Shown: positions 10,721 to 19,125 of the stretch, in pieces
Layout of the letters: each line of letters opens with the position of its first letter
Position numbering within the stretch: the stretch's first letter is position 1
Source: Pseudomonas azotoformans
GTDB lineage: Bacteria > Pseudomonadota > Gammaproteobacteria > Pseudomonadales > Pseudomonadaceae
Assembly (NCBI RefSeq): GCF_900103345.1
Contig: NZ_LT629702.1
Coordinates: 6,053,501-6,117,500 of the forward strand
Reading direction: 5' to 3'
Length of the DNA: 64,000 bases
Notes under the pieces: generated by a model
Seen by the model: the letters and a program-made list of their open reading frames with translations, nothing else
The model's database searches: none
Told to the model about the DNA's origin: nothing
Program-made: the position numbers and the translations under genes

Positions 10721-10748
10721 CTGACGAACGGTTTTTTCAGTGTATGAT
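10721..10748 (+). promoter_or_regulatory. Putative sigma-70 promoter of the peroxiredoxin gene
   Basis: -35 CTGACG (10721-10726) and -10 TATGAT (10743-10748) with a 16-bp spacer, about 110 bp before the start codon. Just downstream is an exact inverted repeat GTGAC-TGC-GTCAC (10767-10779) of unknown role. Confidence 0.45.
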
Positions 10749-10857
10749 GGTCGGTCTTCACGAAGCGTGACTGCGTCACAGGGCTGTCGCTTATTAACGG
10801 CAGACTCAGGGCCGGTCCTTTTACTTCAATCGTCACCCTCACATCAGGAGATAACCA

Positions 10858-11460
10858 ATGAGCGTACTCGTCGGCAAACAAGCCCCGGATTTCGACGTAC
10901 CTGCCGTCCTCGGCAATGGCGAAATCGTAGACAGCTTCAAACTGTCTGAAGCCATCAAAGGCAAATACGGCCTGGTGTTCTTCTACCCGCTGGACTTCAC
11001 CTTCGTCTGCCCTTCGGAGCTGATCGCTCTGGACCACCGCATGGACGATTTCAAGGCGCGCAACGTTGAAGTGGTAGCTGTTTCCATCGACTCCCATTTC
11101 ACTCACAACGCCTGGCGCAACACCGCCATCAATGATGGCGGCATCGGCAAAGTCAAATACACCATGGCTGCCGACATGAAGCACGACATCGCCAAGGCCT
11201 ACGACGTTGAGTCCGAAGGCGGCGTGGCCTTCCGTGGCGCGTTCCTGATCGACGACAAAGGCGTGGTTCGCTCCCAGATCATCAACGACCTGCCACTGGG
11301 TCGTAACATGGAAGAGCTGATCCGTCTGGTCGACGCCCTTCAATTCCACGAAGAGCACGGCGAAGTCTGCCCTGCCAACTGGAAAAAAGGCGACAAAGGC
11401 ATGAACGCTTCGCCGGAAGGTGTTGCGGCTTACCTGACCGAGAACGCTGGCAAGCTGTAA
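10858..11460 (+). CDS. 2-Cys peroxiredoxin (AhpC/TSA family)
   Basis: Thiol peroxidase that reduces hydrogen peroxide and alkyl hydroperoxides. The 200-residue length and the two cysteine motifs are those of typical 2-Cys peroxiredoxins: the peroxidatic Cys in DFTFVCPSE (about residue 51) and the resolving Cys in GEVCPANW (about residue 172). The GGVAFRGAFLID segment is also conserved. The ribosome site is AGGAG before ATG. It stands alone between a promoter and a terminator; no ahpF is adjacent. The position near bfd, rnt and pyrC matches PA3529. The reductant (thioredoxin or AhpF) cannot be told from sequence. Confidence 0.93.
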   Translation: MSVLVGKQAPDFDVPAVLGNGEIVDSFKLSEAIKGKYGLVFFYPLDFTFVCPSELIALDHRMDDFKARNVEVVAVSIDSHFTHNAWRNTAINDGGIGKVKYTMAADMKHDIAKAYDVESEGGVAFRGAFLIDDKGVVRSQIINDLPLGRNMEELIRLVDALQFHEEHGEVCPANWKKGDKGMNASPEGVAAYLTENAGKL

Positions 11461-11476
11461 GCCAGAATCTGGGTAC

Positions 11477-11510
11477 AAAAAAACCGGCCTGTGATAGGGC
11501 CGGTTTTTTT
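11477..11510 (+). terminator. Terminator after the peroxiredoxin gene
   Basis: Arms AAAAACCGGCC and GGCCGGTTTTT with a 7-nt loop and a T-run. Confidence 0.9.
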
Positions 11511-11530
11511 ATGTGTGGGATATGACCTCT

Positions 11531-11550
11531 GTGGTGAGCGGGCTCACCAC
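11531..11550. repeat. Short palindrome
   Basis: Exact inverted repeat GTGGTGAGC-GG-GCTCACCAC. It resembles one arm pair of the palindrome at 19052-19083, so it is probably a degenerate REP. Confidence 0.6.
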
Positions 11551-11579
11551 AACAAGTCGACTCTCCACACAAGCTTTGC

Positions 11580-12251
11580 TCAATCGTTGAAGTCTTCCCA
11601 GCCGCCCATCTGCTTCCAGCGGTTGACGATGCCGCAGAACAGCTCGGCGGTCTTCTCCGTGTCGTAGCGGGCCGAGTGGGCCTCGCGACCGTCAAAGTCG
11701 ATACCGGCCGCCTGGCAGGCTTTCGCCAGCACCGTCTGGCCATACGCGAGCCCGGCGAGGGTCGCGGTGTCAAAGCTGGAGAACGGGTGAAACGGGTTGC
11801 GCTTCATGTCCAACCGCGCCACGGCGGCATTCAGGAAGCCCAGGTCAAAGCTGCTGTTGTGGCCGACCAGGATCGCGCGTTTGCAGCCATTGGCCTTCAA
11901 CGCCTTGCGCACACCACGGAAAATATCGGTCAGTGCCGCTTCTTCACTCACTGCCATGCGCAATGGGTGATCAAGCTTGATCCCGGTGAACTCCAGGGCG
12001 GCCGCCTCGATGTTGGCGCCTTCGAACGGCTCGACGCGGAAGAAGTGGGTGTGTTCCGGGAACACAAAACCCTGTTCGTCCATGCCGATAGTCGTCGCGG
12101 CGATTTCCAGCAGCGCATCGGTGGCGCAGTTGAAACCACCGGTTTCTACGTCGATGACAACCGGCAAATAGCCGCGAAACCGCTCGGCCATCGGGTGACG
12201 GGAGCCGCCACCGCCGTGCTCGTGTTCGTCATCGTAATGGTCTTCACTCAC
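11580..12251 (-). CDS. rnt: Ribonuclease T
   Basis: DEDD-family 3'-5' exoribonuclease that trims tRNA and other stable RNA 3' ends. The 223-residue product has the exonuclease I motif VIDVETGGF (about residues 32-40), an ExoII region with [11 protein letters not shown] and the Exo[13 protein letters not shown] with the catalytic histidine. Translation starts at a GTG whose first bases overlap the pyrC stop (12248-12251, GTGA), which shows translational coupling to pyrC. The N-terminus has an acidic, histidine-rich stretch with a GGGG run ahead of the domain. Confidence 0.95.
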   Translation of the reverse strand: MSEDHYDDEHEHGGGGSRHPMAERFRGYLPVVIDVETGGFNCATDALLEIAATTIGMDEQGFVFPEHTHFFRVEPFEGANIEAAALEFTGIKLDHPLRMAVSEEAALTDIFRGVRKALKANGCKRAILVGHNSSFDLGFLNAAVARLDMKRNPFHPFSSFDTATLAGLAYGQTVLAKACQAAGIDFDGREAHSARYDTEKTAELFCGIVNRWKQMGGWEDFND

Positions 12252-13294
12252 TTGCTTTCCTCCAGCAGGCGCCAGCGCAGTGTTTCACCGGCGCGCAGCG
12301 GGATGACAGTCAGCTCGCCAAACGGCAGGCTGGCAGGGGCGGTCCAGTCTTCACGAACCAGGGTAATGCGATCGGTATTCGCCGGCAGGCCATAGAAACG
12401 CGGGCCATTGAGGCTGGCGAACCCTTCGAGCTTGTCCAGCGCATTGCGTTGTTCGAACGCTTCAGCGTACAGCTCAATGGCGGCATAGGCAGTGTAGCAA
12501 CCGGCACAGCCACAAGCGGCTTCTTTGGCATGCTGGGCGTGAGGTGCGGAGTCGGTGCCGAGGAAGAACTTCGGATTGCCGCTGGTCGCCGCATCCAGCA
12601 GGGCCACCTGGTGGGTATTGCGCTTGAGGATCGGCAGGCAATAGAAGTGCGGTCGAATCCCGCCCACCAGCATGTGATTGCGGTTGTAAAGCAAGTGATG
12701 CGCGGTGATGGTCGCACCGACGTTGGCCGAGGCCTCGGTGACGAACTGCACGGCATCGGCGGTGGTGATGTGCTCGAACACGACCTTGAGGGTCGGGAAC
12801 AGCTCCACCACGCGACGCATGTGTTCGTCGATGAAGATCTTCTCGCGATCGAACACGTCCACATCGCCACGGGTGACTTCACCGTGGATCAGCAGCGGCA
12901 TGCCGACTTCTGCCATGGCTTCGATGGCCGGCAGGATCTTGTCGATACTGGTTACGCCGGAGTCGGAGTTAGTGGTGGCGCCGGCCGGGTATAGCTTGGC
13001 GGCGTGCACAAAACCACTGGCCTTGGCCTCGCGAATTTCTTCGGGCTGGGTACGGTCGGTGAGGTACAGCACCATCAGCGGTTCGAAGCGACTGCCAGCC
13101 GGCCGTGCAGCGAGGATACGCTGGCGGTAGGCATCGGCTTGCTCGGCGTTACGCACCGGAGGTACCAGGTTAGGCATGATGATGGCGCGGCCAAACGTGC
13201 GCGCTACATCGGCCACGGTGTGGGGTAACACAGCACCATCGCGAAGATGAATATGCCAGTCGTCGGGACGCAGCAGGGTCAGGCGGTCGGACAT
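12248..13294 (-). CDS. pyrC: Dihydroorotase
   Basis: Zinc amidohydrolase of pyrimidine synthesis, converting carbamoyl aspartate to dihydroorotate. The product has 348 residues (type II, E. coli-like). Metal ligands are visible in [11 protein letters not shown] (H-x-H, residues 13-15) and the carboxylated lysine in [15 protein letters not shown], with further histidines in LLIHGEV and FEHITT. The ATG at 13294 fits the family start; a longer reading from 13354 adds an unlike leader. It overlaps rnt by four bases and diverges from motY. Confidence 0.96.
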   Translation of the reverse strand: MSDRLTLLRPDDWHIHLRDGAVLPHTVADVARTFGRAIIMPNLVPPVRNAEQADAYRQRILAARPAGSRFEPLMVLYLTDRTQPEEIREAKASGFVHAAKLYPAGATTNSDSGVTSIDKILPAIEAMAEVGMPLLIHGEVTRGDVDVFDREKIFIDEHMRRVVELFPTLKVVFEHITTADAVQFVTEASANVGATITAHHLLYNRNHMLVGGIRPHFYCLPILKRNTHQVALLDAATSGNPKFFLGTDSAPHAQHAKEAACGCAGCYTAYAAIELYAEAFEQRNALDKLEGFASLNGPRFYGLPANTDRITLVREDWTAPASLPFGELTVIPLRAGETLRWRLLEESK

Positions 13295-13450
13295 TGGGGA
13301 TTCCAGGCGGGTCAATCTGGGGGGAATGCTACCGGAAAAGACTCTATCAGGCACTCGCTATCAAGTTTTGCAGGATGCAACCGATAGCCTTTTATATGCC
13401 TTATCGATGTATGACGCTTTGAAGTGTTGTAGAAACCAGTGGAGCCTCCC

Positions 13451-14359
13451 GTGCGCCAGCATTATCTAGCCCTGCTCAGTGTGTTCGCCAGCCTGCCCGC
13501 GATGGCCCTCACGTTCCAGACACGTCTGGAGAATATCGAGTGGAAGGTGGAAGGCGACCAGTTCGAGTGCCGCCTGACCCAACCGATCACCGACTTCGGT
13601 TCGGGTGAGTTCGTGCGCCGGGCGGGTGAGCAGGCAACATTTCGTCTGAAAGCCTATAACGGTTCGCTGGGCGCCGGCTCGGCCACCTTGTTGGCCGCCG
13701 CCGCCCCTTGGCAGCCAGGCCGAGGCGATATCAACCTCGGCGCCGTGCGTGCCGGCAGTGGCGATGTGTTGTTCAACAGCTCGCAGGGTCAGGCCGGGCG
13801 CCTGTTCACCGGACTGCTGGAAGGGCGTAGTCCGACGGTCCGCCACTACAGCCGTGAAGGCGGCTACTCCGAAATCCGCTTGTTGCCGGTGAAATTCAAC
13901 AAAGCTTATAACGACTACCAGCTGTGCACCGCCAAGCTGTTGCCGATGAATTACGATCAGGTCAAACAGACCGAAGTCGGATTCCCTGGTGGCGGTATCG
14001 AGTTGGACGCGGCCGCCAAGAAGAAACTCGACGTGATTCTTGCGTTCATGAAAGCCGACCCGACGGTCAACCATATCGAGTTGAATGGCCATTCGGACAA
14101 CAGCGGCAACCGCCTGACCAATCGCGACGTTTCGCGCCGCCGTGGTTTGGCGGTGATGGACTACTTCAAGGCCAACGGTATCCAGGAGTCGCAGATCACC
14201 CTGCGCTTCCATGGTGAAAGCTACCCCCTGGCGCCCAACACCAATGCCGCCAACCGGGCGCGCAATCGCCGTGTGAATATCCAGCTTGAGCGCGTGGCAG
14301 CTCCCGAAAAACCAGCACCCCAGGCCGCTGGTCCGAGCAACCCAGCGCACACGTCCTGA
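13451..14359 (+). CDS. motY: Flagellar stator-associated protein MotY (OmpA-like)
   Basis: Peptidoglycan-binding component of the sodium- or proton-driven flagellar T-ring that helps anchor the stators. The 302-residue product begins with a signal peptide (HYLALLSVFASLPAMA), followed by a MotY-specific domain and a C-terminal OmpA-like domain (about 180-285) with IELNGHSDNSGN and NRARNRRVNIQLE. I use the GTG at 13451, because GGAG lies six bases before it; an in-frame GTG at 13439 is possible. The position beside pyrC matches PA3526. The tail after residue 285 is Pro/Ala rich. Confidence 0.9.
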   Translation: MRQHYLALLSVFASLPAMALTFQTRLENIEWKVEGDQFECRLTQPITDFGSGEFVRRAGEQATFRLKAYNGSLGAGSATLLAAAAPWQPGRGDINLGAVRAGSGDVLFNSSQGQAGRLFTGLLEGRSPTVRHYSREGGYSEIRLLPVKFNKAYNDYQLCTAKLLPMNYDQVKQTEVGFPGGGIELDAAAKKKLDVILAFMKADPTVNHIELNGHSDNSGNRLTNRDVSRRRGLAVMDYFKANGIQESQITLRFHGESYPLAPNTNAANRARNRRVNIQLERVAAPEKPAPQAAGPSNPAHTS

Positions 14360-14392
14360 GGTGCGACCATCGGTCGCCCGTTCGACATAATC

Positions 14393-14434
14393 TGTCGCTT
14401 TATCTGCATTTGCTGTCGCGCCCCTGTAAATTCA
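14393..14434 (+). promoter_or_regulatory. Tandem ARG box upstream of argG
   Basis: TGTCGC occurs at 14393-14398 and again exactly 21 bp later at 14414-14419. The second copy fits TGTCGC-N8-AA-N5 exactly; the first has CA instead of AA. This is the direct-repeat ArgR operator layout, 55-95 bp before argG. Confidence 0.65.
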
Positions 14435-14488
14435 CGGTTTTGGTCGGTAGAATCGACGCCTTTCCGTACAACCCCGTGGAGTGATGGC

Positions 14489-15706
14489 ATGGCCGACGTA
14501 AACAAGGTCGTTCTCGCGTATTCCGGCGGCCTGGACACTTCGGTGATCCTCAAGTGGCTGCAGGATACTTATAACTGTGAAGTGGTGACCTTCACCGCTG
14601 ACCTGGGTCAGGGCGAAGAGGTCGAACCTGCACGTGCCAAGGCGCAAGCCATGGGCGTGAAAGAGATCTACATTGACGACCTGCGCGAAGAGTTCGTCCG
14701 CGATTTCGTCTTCCCGATGTTTCGCGCCAACACCGTCTATGAAGGCGAGTACCTGCTGGGTACCTCCATCGCACGTCCGCTGATCGCCAAGCGCCTGATC
14801 GAAATCGCCAACGAAACCGGCGCCGACGCCATTTCCCATGGTGCTACCGGCAAGGGCAACGACCAGGTGCGATTCGAACTGGGTGCCTATGCGCTCAAGC
14901 CAGGCGTGAAAGTGATCGCCCCTTGGCGTGAATGGGACCTGCTGTCCCGTGAAAAGCTGATGGATTACGCTGAAAAGCACGCGATCCCGATCGAGCGTCA
15001 CGGCAAGAAGAAGTCCCCGTACTCGATGGATGCCAACCTGCTGCACATCTCCTATGAAGGCGGCGTGCTGGAAGACACCTGGACCGAGCACGAAGAAGAC
15101 ATGTGGAAATGGACCGTCTCCCCGGAGAACGCTCCAGACAAGCCGCAATACTTGGAACTGACCTACCGCAACGGCGACATTGTCGCGCTGGACGGCGTCG
15201 AAATGACCCCGGCCACTGTGCTGGCAACCTTGAACCGTATCGGTGGCGAACACGGTATCGGCCGTCTCGACATCGTCGAGAACCGCTACGTGGGCATGAA
15301 GTCCCGTGGTTGCTACGAAACCCCTGGCGGCACCATCATGCTTCGCGCCCACCGGGCCATCGAATCCATCACCCTGGACCGCGAAGTGGCTCACCTCAAA
15401 GACGAGCTGATGCCCAAGTATGCCAGTTTGATCTACACCGGGTACTGGTGGAGCCCTGAGCGTCTGATGCTGCAACAGATGATCGATGCTTCCCAGGTGC
15501 ATGTAAACGGCGTTGTGCGCCTGAAGCTGTACAAGGGCAACGTGATCGTCACCGGTCGCAAGTCCGATGAGTCGCTGTTCGACGCCAACATCGCTACCTT
15601 CGAAGAAGATGGCGGCGCCTACAACCAGGCGGACGCAGCAGGCTTTATCAAGTTGAACGCACTGCGCATGCGCATTGCGGCCAACAAAGGTCGCTCGTTG
15701 TTCTAA
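14489..15706 (+). CDS. argG: Argininosuccinate synthase
   Basis: ATP-dependent condensation of citrulline and aspartate to argininosuccinate, the step after ArgF. The 405 residues show the N-type ATP pyrophosphatase P-loop [10 protein letters not shown] (residues 9-18), [15 protein letters not shown] and the citrulline-binding segment [19 protein letters not shown]. The gene is monocistronic: an ARG box lies upstream and a terminator follows at 15726-15756. Confidence 0.98.
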   Translation: MADVNKVVLAYSGGLDTSVILKWLQDTYNCEVVTFTADLGQGEEVEPARAKAQAMGVKEIYIDDLREEFVRDFVFPMFRANTVYEGEYLLGTSIARPLIAKRLIEIANETGADAISHGATGKGNDQVRFELGAYALKPGVKVIAPWREWDLLSREKLMDYAEKHAIPIERHGKKKSPYSMDANLLHISYEGGVLEDTWTEHEEDMWKWTVSPENAPDKPQYLELTYRNGDIVALDGVEMTPATVLATLNRIGGEHGIGRLDIVENRYVGMKSRGCYETPGGTIMLRAHRAIESITLDREVAHLKDELMPKYASLIYTGYWWSPERLMLQQMIDASQVHVNGVVRLKLYKGNVIVTGRKSDESLFDANIATFEEDGGAYNQADAAGFIKLNALRMRIAANKGRSLF

Positions 15707-15725
15707 GTCTCAGCCGGTTTTCAAG

Positions 15726-15756
15726 AATGGCCCCTTATTCAGGGGCCATTTTTTTT
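15726..15756 (+). terminator. Terminator after argG
   Basis: Arms AATGGCCCCT and AGGGGCCATT around TATTC, followed by eight T. Confidence 0.92.
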
Positions 15757-15997
15757 GCCTATGGAATTTGTATGGGATTGCGATGTTTATAAATGGTTAA
15801 ACATTTGTTGATGTTTTTTTGCCGCGCCGTTTTTGAATGCGCCTTCGACGGTGTTGTTGTTGAAAGTTTGTAGGGCGAATGATTTTTTTACACCTGTTTA
15901 GGAACTGGTCTTACAGAAGATTCACTCATGAAAGTGAGGTGAATGTATAAACCATGGAATAGTCTGTAGGAATTAAGGGTGTAAGAGGATATGTTAA

Positions 15998-16135
15998 ATG
16001 GAACTAAAACAGTCGGACATTTCTTGCCGGTATTCCTTAGCGTGGGGCAGAGGCAATGGGCATTTCCTGAGAGTTGCGTACGGCACGTTTACCCAGCCTC
16101 GGATACTCGATGGATATTTCACTCAAAATATGTAA
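15998..16135 (+). CDS. Candidate small protein, 45 residues, unknown
   Basis: An ATG at 15998 opens a 45-codon frame ending TAA at 16133-16135. It is preceded by AAGAGGA with an 8-nt spacer, the best ribosome site in this AT-rich gap. The peptide starts MELKQSDISCRYSLAW and continues with GHFLRVAYGTF; it has mixed polar and aromatic residues and no clear membrane span or signal. I do not recognise it. The whole gap 15757-16330 is AT-richer than its surroundings and holds no other supported gene; a weak stem followed by GGCGTTTTTTT lies near 16160-16198. It could also be an untranslated leader of the response regulator. Confidence 0.35.
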   Translation: MELKQSDISCRYSLAWGRGNGHFLRVAYGTFTQPRILDGYFTQNM

Positions 16136-16330
16136 GCCCCCAGAAAGGTCTGAAAGGATCCATAAAACTGGATACATCCGAGTTGGCGTTTTTTTGTAGG
16201 GCAATTCCTTTATCGCTGTGGGGTGGGTCTCTGCTTGCTGTTGCTCGGGGGGGAACGCTATGCCAACCAGGAAACGACTAGGCTATTGTGCTTGCTCTAA
16301 ATAATTCGAACAGCGAAATTGGACTTTCTC

Positions 16331-16963
16331 ATGAATAAAGTGCTGATCGTGGATGATCATCCCGTCATTCGTCTTGCTGTGCGTATGCTAATGGAGCGTC
16401 ATGGTTATGAGGTCGTTGCCGAGACCGATAACGGTGTCGATGCATTGCAACTTGCACGGGAGCATATGCCGGACATTGTCATACTGGATATTGGGATTCC
16501 CAAACTTGATGGGCTGGAAGTTATTTGCCGGCTGTCTTCTACCAAACAATCGGTGCCCTTCAAGGTGTTGGTGCTGACGTCCCAGGCCCCTGGCCATTTT
16601 TCCATGCGTTGCATGCAGGCAGGCGCTGCCGGCTACGTGTGCAAGCAACAGGATCTGACCGAATTGCTGAGTGCGATCAAGGCGGTATTGTCGGGTTATA
16701 GCTATTTCCCGAATCAGGCGCTCAACTCTGTGCGCTCCACCATGGGCAACGCCAGCGAGGCCGATATGGTCGAGCGCCTGTCGGGTCGGGAAATGATGGT
16801 ATTGCAGCAATTGGCTCGAGGCCGGACCAACAAGGAGATTGCCGATGGCATGTTCCTCAGCAACAAGACCGTCAGCACCTACAAGACACGTTTGCTGCTC
16901 AAGCTCAACGCCCGCTCCCTTGTGGACCTGATCGAACTGGCCCAGCGTAACGGTCTGGTATAG
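16331..16963 (+). CDS. Orphan NarL/FixJ-family response regulator
   Basis: Two-component regulator of 210 residues: receiver domain (about 1-118) with the phospho-acceptor Asp53 in VILDIGIPKLDG, the Asp pair DDH at 8-10 and the conserved lysine in GYVCKQQD; then a LuxR-type helix-turn-helix (about 145-205) with LSGREMMVLQQLARG and NKEIADGMFLSNKTV. The ATG at 16331 fits the receiver start; an in-frame TTG lies four codons upstream. No histidine kinase gene is adjacent, so its partner is elsewhere. Resembles BvgA/EvgA-type regulators. Targets unknown. Confidence 0.85.
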   Translation: MNKVLIVDDHPVIRLAVRMLMERHGYEVVAETDNGVDALQLAREHMPDIVILDIGIPKLDGLEVICRLSSTKQSVPFKVLVLTSQAPGHFSMRCMQAGAAGYVCKQQDLTELLSAIKAVLSGYSYFPNQALNSVRSTMGNASEADMVERLSGREMMVLQQLARGRTNKEIADGMFLSNKTVSTYKTRLLLKLNARSLVDLIELAQRNGLV

Positions 16964-16998
16964 AGGAGGACGCTGCACAGCGCTTTGGGTAACCGGCA

Positions 16999-17023
16999 GA
17001 AAAAAGCCTCCGTGAGGGAGGCT
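16999..17023 (-). terminator. Terminator for the PA3496-family gene
   Basis: Stem AAGCCTCC/GGAGGCTT with a T-run on the minus strand only (A-run at 16999-17004). It lies just beyond the stop of the minus-strand gene at 17044. Confidence 0.75.
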
Positions 17024-17043
17024 TCCGGCCGTCGACCGCTCGA

Positions 17044-17226
17044 TCAGAGATCAAAGTCGTAATCGGCCAGCTGTTTTTGCAAGCGTCGTTCTTCCAGAAG
17101 ATTGTCGATGGTGCGGCGTTTGCTCAAATTGGTCTTGGCAACCTCTAACACAGGTGCCTCTGTTCCATCGTCATCCGACTCAACGAGGTCGTCTTCCACT
17201 TCCAGTTGTTCTTTGCCAGTGCTCAT
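17044..17226 (-). CDS. PA3496-family small conserved protein
   Basis: A 60-residue, highly charged protein with no signal or membrane span. Its N-terminal half is acidic (DLVESDDDGTEAP) and its C-terminal half basic and helical (SKRRTIDNLLEERRLQKQL). It resembles the Pseudomonas PA3496 family, described as putative envelope-integrity proteins, and like PA3496 it sits beside nth. The ATG at 17226 has GGAG eight bases upstream; an upstream ATG at 17235 has poorer spacing. It has its own terminator. Molecular function unknown. Confidence 0.75.
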   Translation of the reverse strand: MSTGKEQLEVEDDLVESDDDGTEAPVLEVAKTNLSKRRTIDNLLEERRLQKQLADYDFDL

Positions 17227-17333
17227 AAGGTTCACTCCGGGCTAAGACTGCCGTTGGCGCTCCTTATAACGATAAACCATGATCGGGTAAAAAAGATTTT
17301 TTCAATCGCTTGATCGAAAAAACCAATGATCCC

Positions 17334-17972
17334 TCAATCGTCGGACGTCTTGTCCTTGTATTCGCACAGGTCTTCGATACGACAGCTGCCGCAGCGCGGC
17401 CTGCGGGCCTGGCAAACGTAGCGCCCATGAAGGATCAGCCAGTGGTGAGAATCCAGCAGATAGGGCTTGGGTACAAACTTCATCAACTGCTTTTCGACCT
17501 CAACCACGTTCTTCCCACGGGCAATGCCGGTTCTGTTGCTGACCCGGAAGATATGGGTGTCCACCGCCATCGTCAGTTGCCGGAACGCGGTGTTGAGCAC
17601 CACATTGGCAGTTTTACGACCCACCCCTGGCAGGGCTTCCAAAGCTTCACGGGTTTGTGGCACTTCACTACCATGCAGTTCCACCAGCAGGCGGCAAGTC
17701 TCGATAACATTCTTGGCCTTGCTGTTGTAGAGGCCGATTGTCTTGATGTACTCGGACAACCCTTCCACACCCAGGGCATAGATCGCTTCCGGTGTGTTCG
17801 CCACGGGATACAGCTTGGCCGTGGCCTTGTTGACGCCAACGTCGGTGGATTGGGCCGACAGGATCACCGCAATCAGCAACTCGAATGGCGAAGAGTAGGC
17901 CAGTTCGGTCTTGGGTTCCGGATTGTCTTCGTGAAGCCTGCGGAAGATTTCCAGGCGTTTTGCGGCGTTCAT
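17334..17972 (-). CDS. nth: Endonuclease III
   Basis: DNA glycosylase/AP lyase for oxidised pyrimidines in base-excision repair. The 212-residue product has the helix-hairpin-helix LPGVGRKTANVVL with the catalytic lysine, the catalytic aspartate in AVDTHIFRV, and the C-terminal [4Fe-4S] cysteines C-x6-C-x2-C-x5-C (CQARRPRCGSCRIEDLC). It follows rnfB on the same strand, a conserved nth-rnf neighbourhood. Confidence 0.97.
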   Translation of the reverse strand: MNAAKRLEIFRRLHEDNPEPKTELAYSSPFELLIAVILSAQSTDVGVNKATAKLYPVANTPEAIYALGVEGLSEYIKTIGLYNSKAKNVIETCRLLVELHGSEVPQTREALEALPGVGRKTANVVLNTAFRQLTMAVDTHIFRVSNRTGIARGKNVVEVEKQLMKFVPKPYLLDSHHWLILHGRYVCQARRPRCGSCRIEDLCEYKDKTSDD

Positions 17973-18036
17973 TGGGCGGTGGGTTCCTTGCAGACGGTCG
18001 GCGGGATTGTATCAACACACATGGCAGGTTTGCGGA

Positions 18037-18993
18037 TCAGGCTTCGCTGAGGGCATCCAGTTGGCGCTGCGCTTCGTCCAGCTTATGTTGCGCATCGTCC
18101 AGATGCTGCGGTGCGACGTTCAGGTCCTGGGCTTTCTTCAGTTCCGCTCGACGCATCGCCAACTGGATTTTGGCGCGTTTCAGATCAGCAGTGTTGCTGG
18201 ATGCCGTCGTTGCTTTCGGTAGCTGATCCACCTCCAAGGCCGCCAACGCTTGTTCCGCTGCTTCGAACTGCTGCTGCAGGATGATCAACTGCGACTGCTG
18301 TTCAAAGGTGGGGGGGTGACCAAACGCCTTCAAGGACTTATGCAGTTGGGCGCGGCTCATCGCGACAGCGATCTTGGCTTTCTTGGTCGCTGCATCCTGG
18401 GCAACATCGGCCTGCACGTGCAAAACCGACGTGGAACGCTTGGCCCGAGCCTGGCGTTCGGCGAGTCTATTGGCTTCTTCCCGTTGCAGGCGTGCATTGC
18501 GTTGCTCAAAGCGTCGTCGCGCCCTGTCGCGTTTCAGGCCGCGTTCATGATGTTGATGATCGTTGATCGCCAGTCCACCCACCATTGGCAGCACGCCGGT
18601 CGCTGGGCGCATCTCAATGCAGTCGACAGGGCAGGGCGCAACGCACAGGTCGCAGCCGGTGCACTCATCCATGAGGACGGTGTGCATCAGCTTGGCGGCG
18701 CCGACGATTGCGTCTACTGGGCAGGCCTGGATGCACTTGGTGCAGCCGATGCACTCGGCCTCGCGGATATAGGCAACCTGGGCAGGCGCTTCCCCGCGAC
18801 TGGTGTCCAGATCCAGCACCGGTACGTGCAGCAACAGTGCAAGACCGGCAATGGTTTCTTGTCCGCCGGGCGGGCACTTGTTGATCGCCTCACCCCGCGC
18901 AATGCCCTCGGCGTAAGGTTTGCATCCTGGGTGCCCGCATTTGCCGCATTGGGTCTGCGGCAGCAGTGCGTCGATGCGTTGAATGAGGTTCAT
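18037..18993 (-). CDS. rnfB: RnfB/RsxB-like iron-sulfur protein, orphan, no membrane anchor
   Basis: Homologue of subunit B of the Rnf electron-transport complex, 318 residues. An N-terminal Cys cluster ([15 protein letters not shown] near residue 16) is followed by two [4Fe-4S] motifs, [12 protein letters not shown] and [12 protein letters not shown]. The hydrophobic N-terminal helix of classical RnfB is missing: the ATG at 18993 starts directly at the cluster domain, and the upstream reading to 19068 is not hydrophobic. Residues from about 165 form a long charged helical extension with two similar units ([13 protein letters not shown] and [13 protein letters not shown]). None of rnfA, C, D, G or E is present between nth and metG. 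It may act as a soluble ferredoxin. Confidence 0.85.
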   Translation of the reverse strand: MNLIQRIDALLPQTQCGKCGHPGCKPYAEGIARGEAINKCPPGGQETIAGLALLLHVPVLDLDTSRGEAPAQVAYIREAECIGCTKCIQACPVDAIVGAAKLMHTVLMDECTGCDLCVAPCPVDCIEMRPATGVLPMVGGLAINDHQHHERGLKRDRARRRFEQRNARLQREEANRLAERQARAKRSTSVLHVQADVAQDAATKKAKIAVAMSRAQLHKSLKAFGHPPTFEQQSQLIILQQQFEAAEQALAALEVDQLPKATTASSNTADLKRAKIQLAMRRAELKKAQDLNVAPQHLDDAQHKLDEAQRQLDALSEA

Positions 18994-19051
18994 GCTGTGA
19001 TCATGGGCGTGCCGGTTAAGCAAACTGGGTTTAATGGAAGGTGGGGCTTTC

Positions 19052-19083
19052 TTGTGGTGAGCGGGCAAGCCCGCTCACCACAA
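19052..19083. repeat. Long perfect hairpin palindrome
   Basis: Fifteen-base arms (TTGTGGTGAGCGGGC and its exact complement) separated by AA. Partial copies occur at 11531, 44091 and 54376, so it belongs to a REP-like family. It lies between metG and rnfB and could act as a transcript 3' end or stabiliser. Confidence 0.75.
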
Positions 19084-19125
19084 CCAGTTCCTTCACCTCA
19101 GCAAGCCCGCTCATTACAAGGTAGC

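Noticed and set aside
15991..16281. 96-codon frame in the gap after argG
   Set aside because: The ribosome site is only about two bases from its ATG. The overlapping 45-codon frame from 15998 has much better spacing, so I listed that one instead at low confidence.
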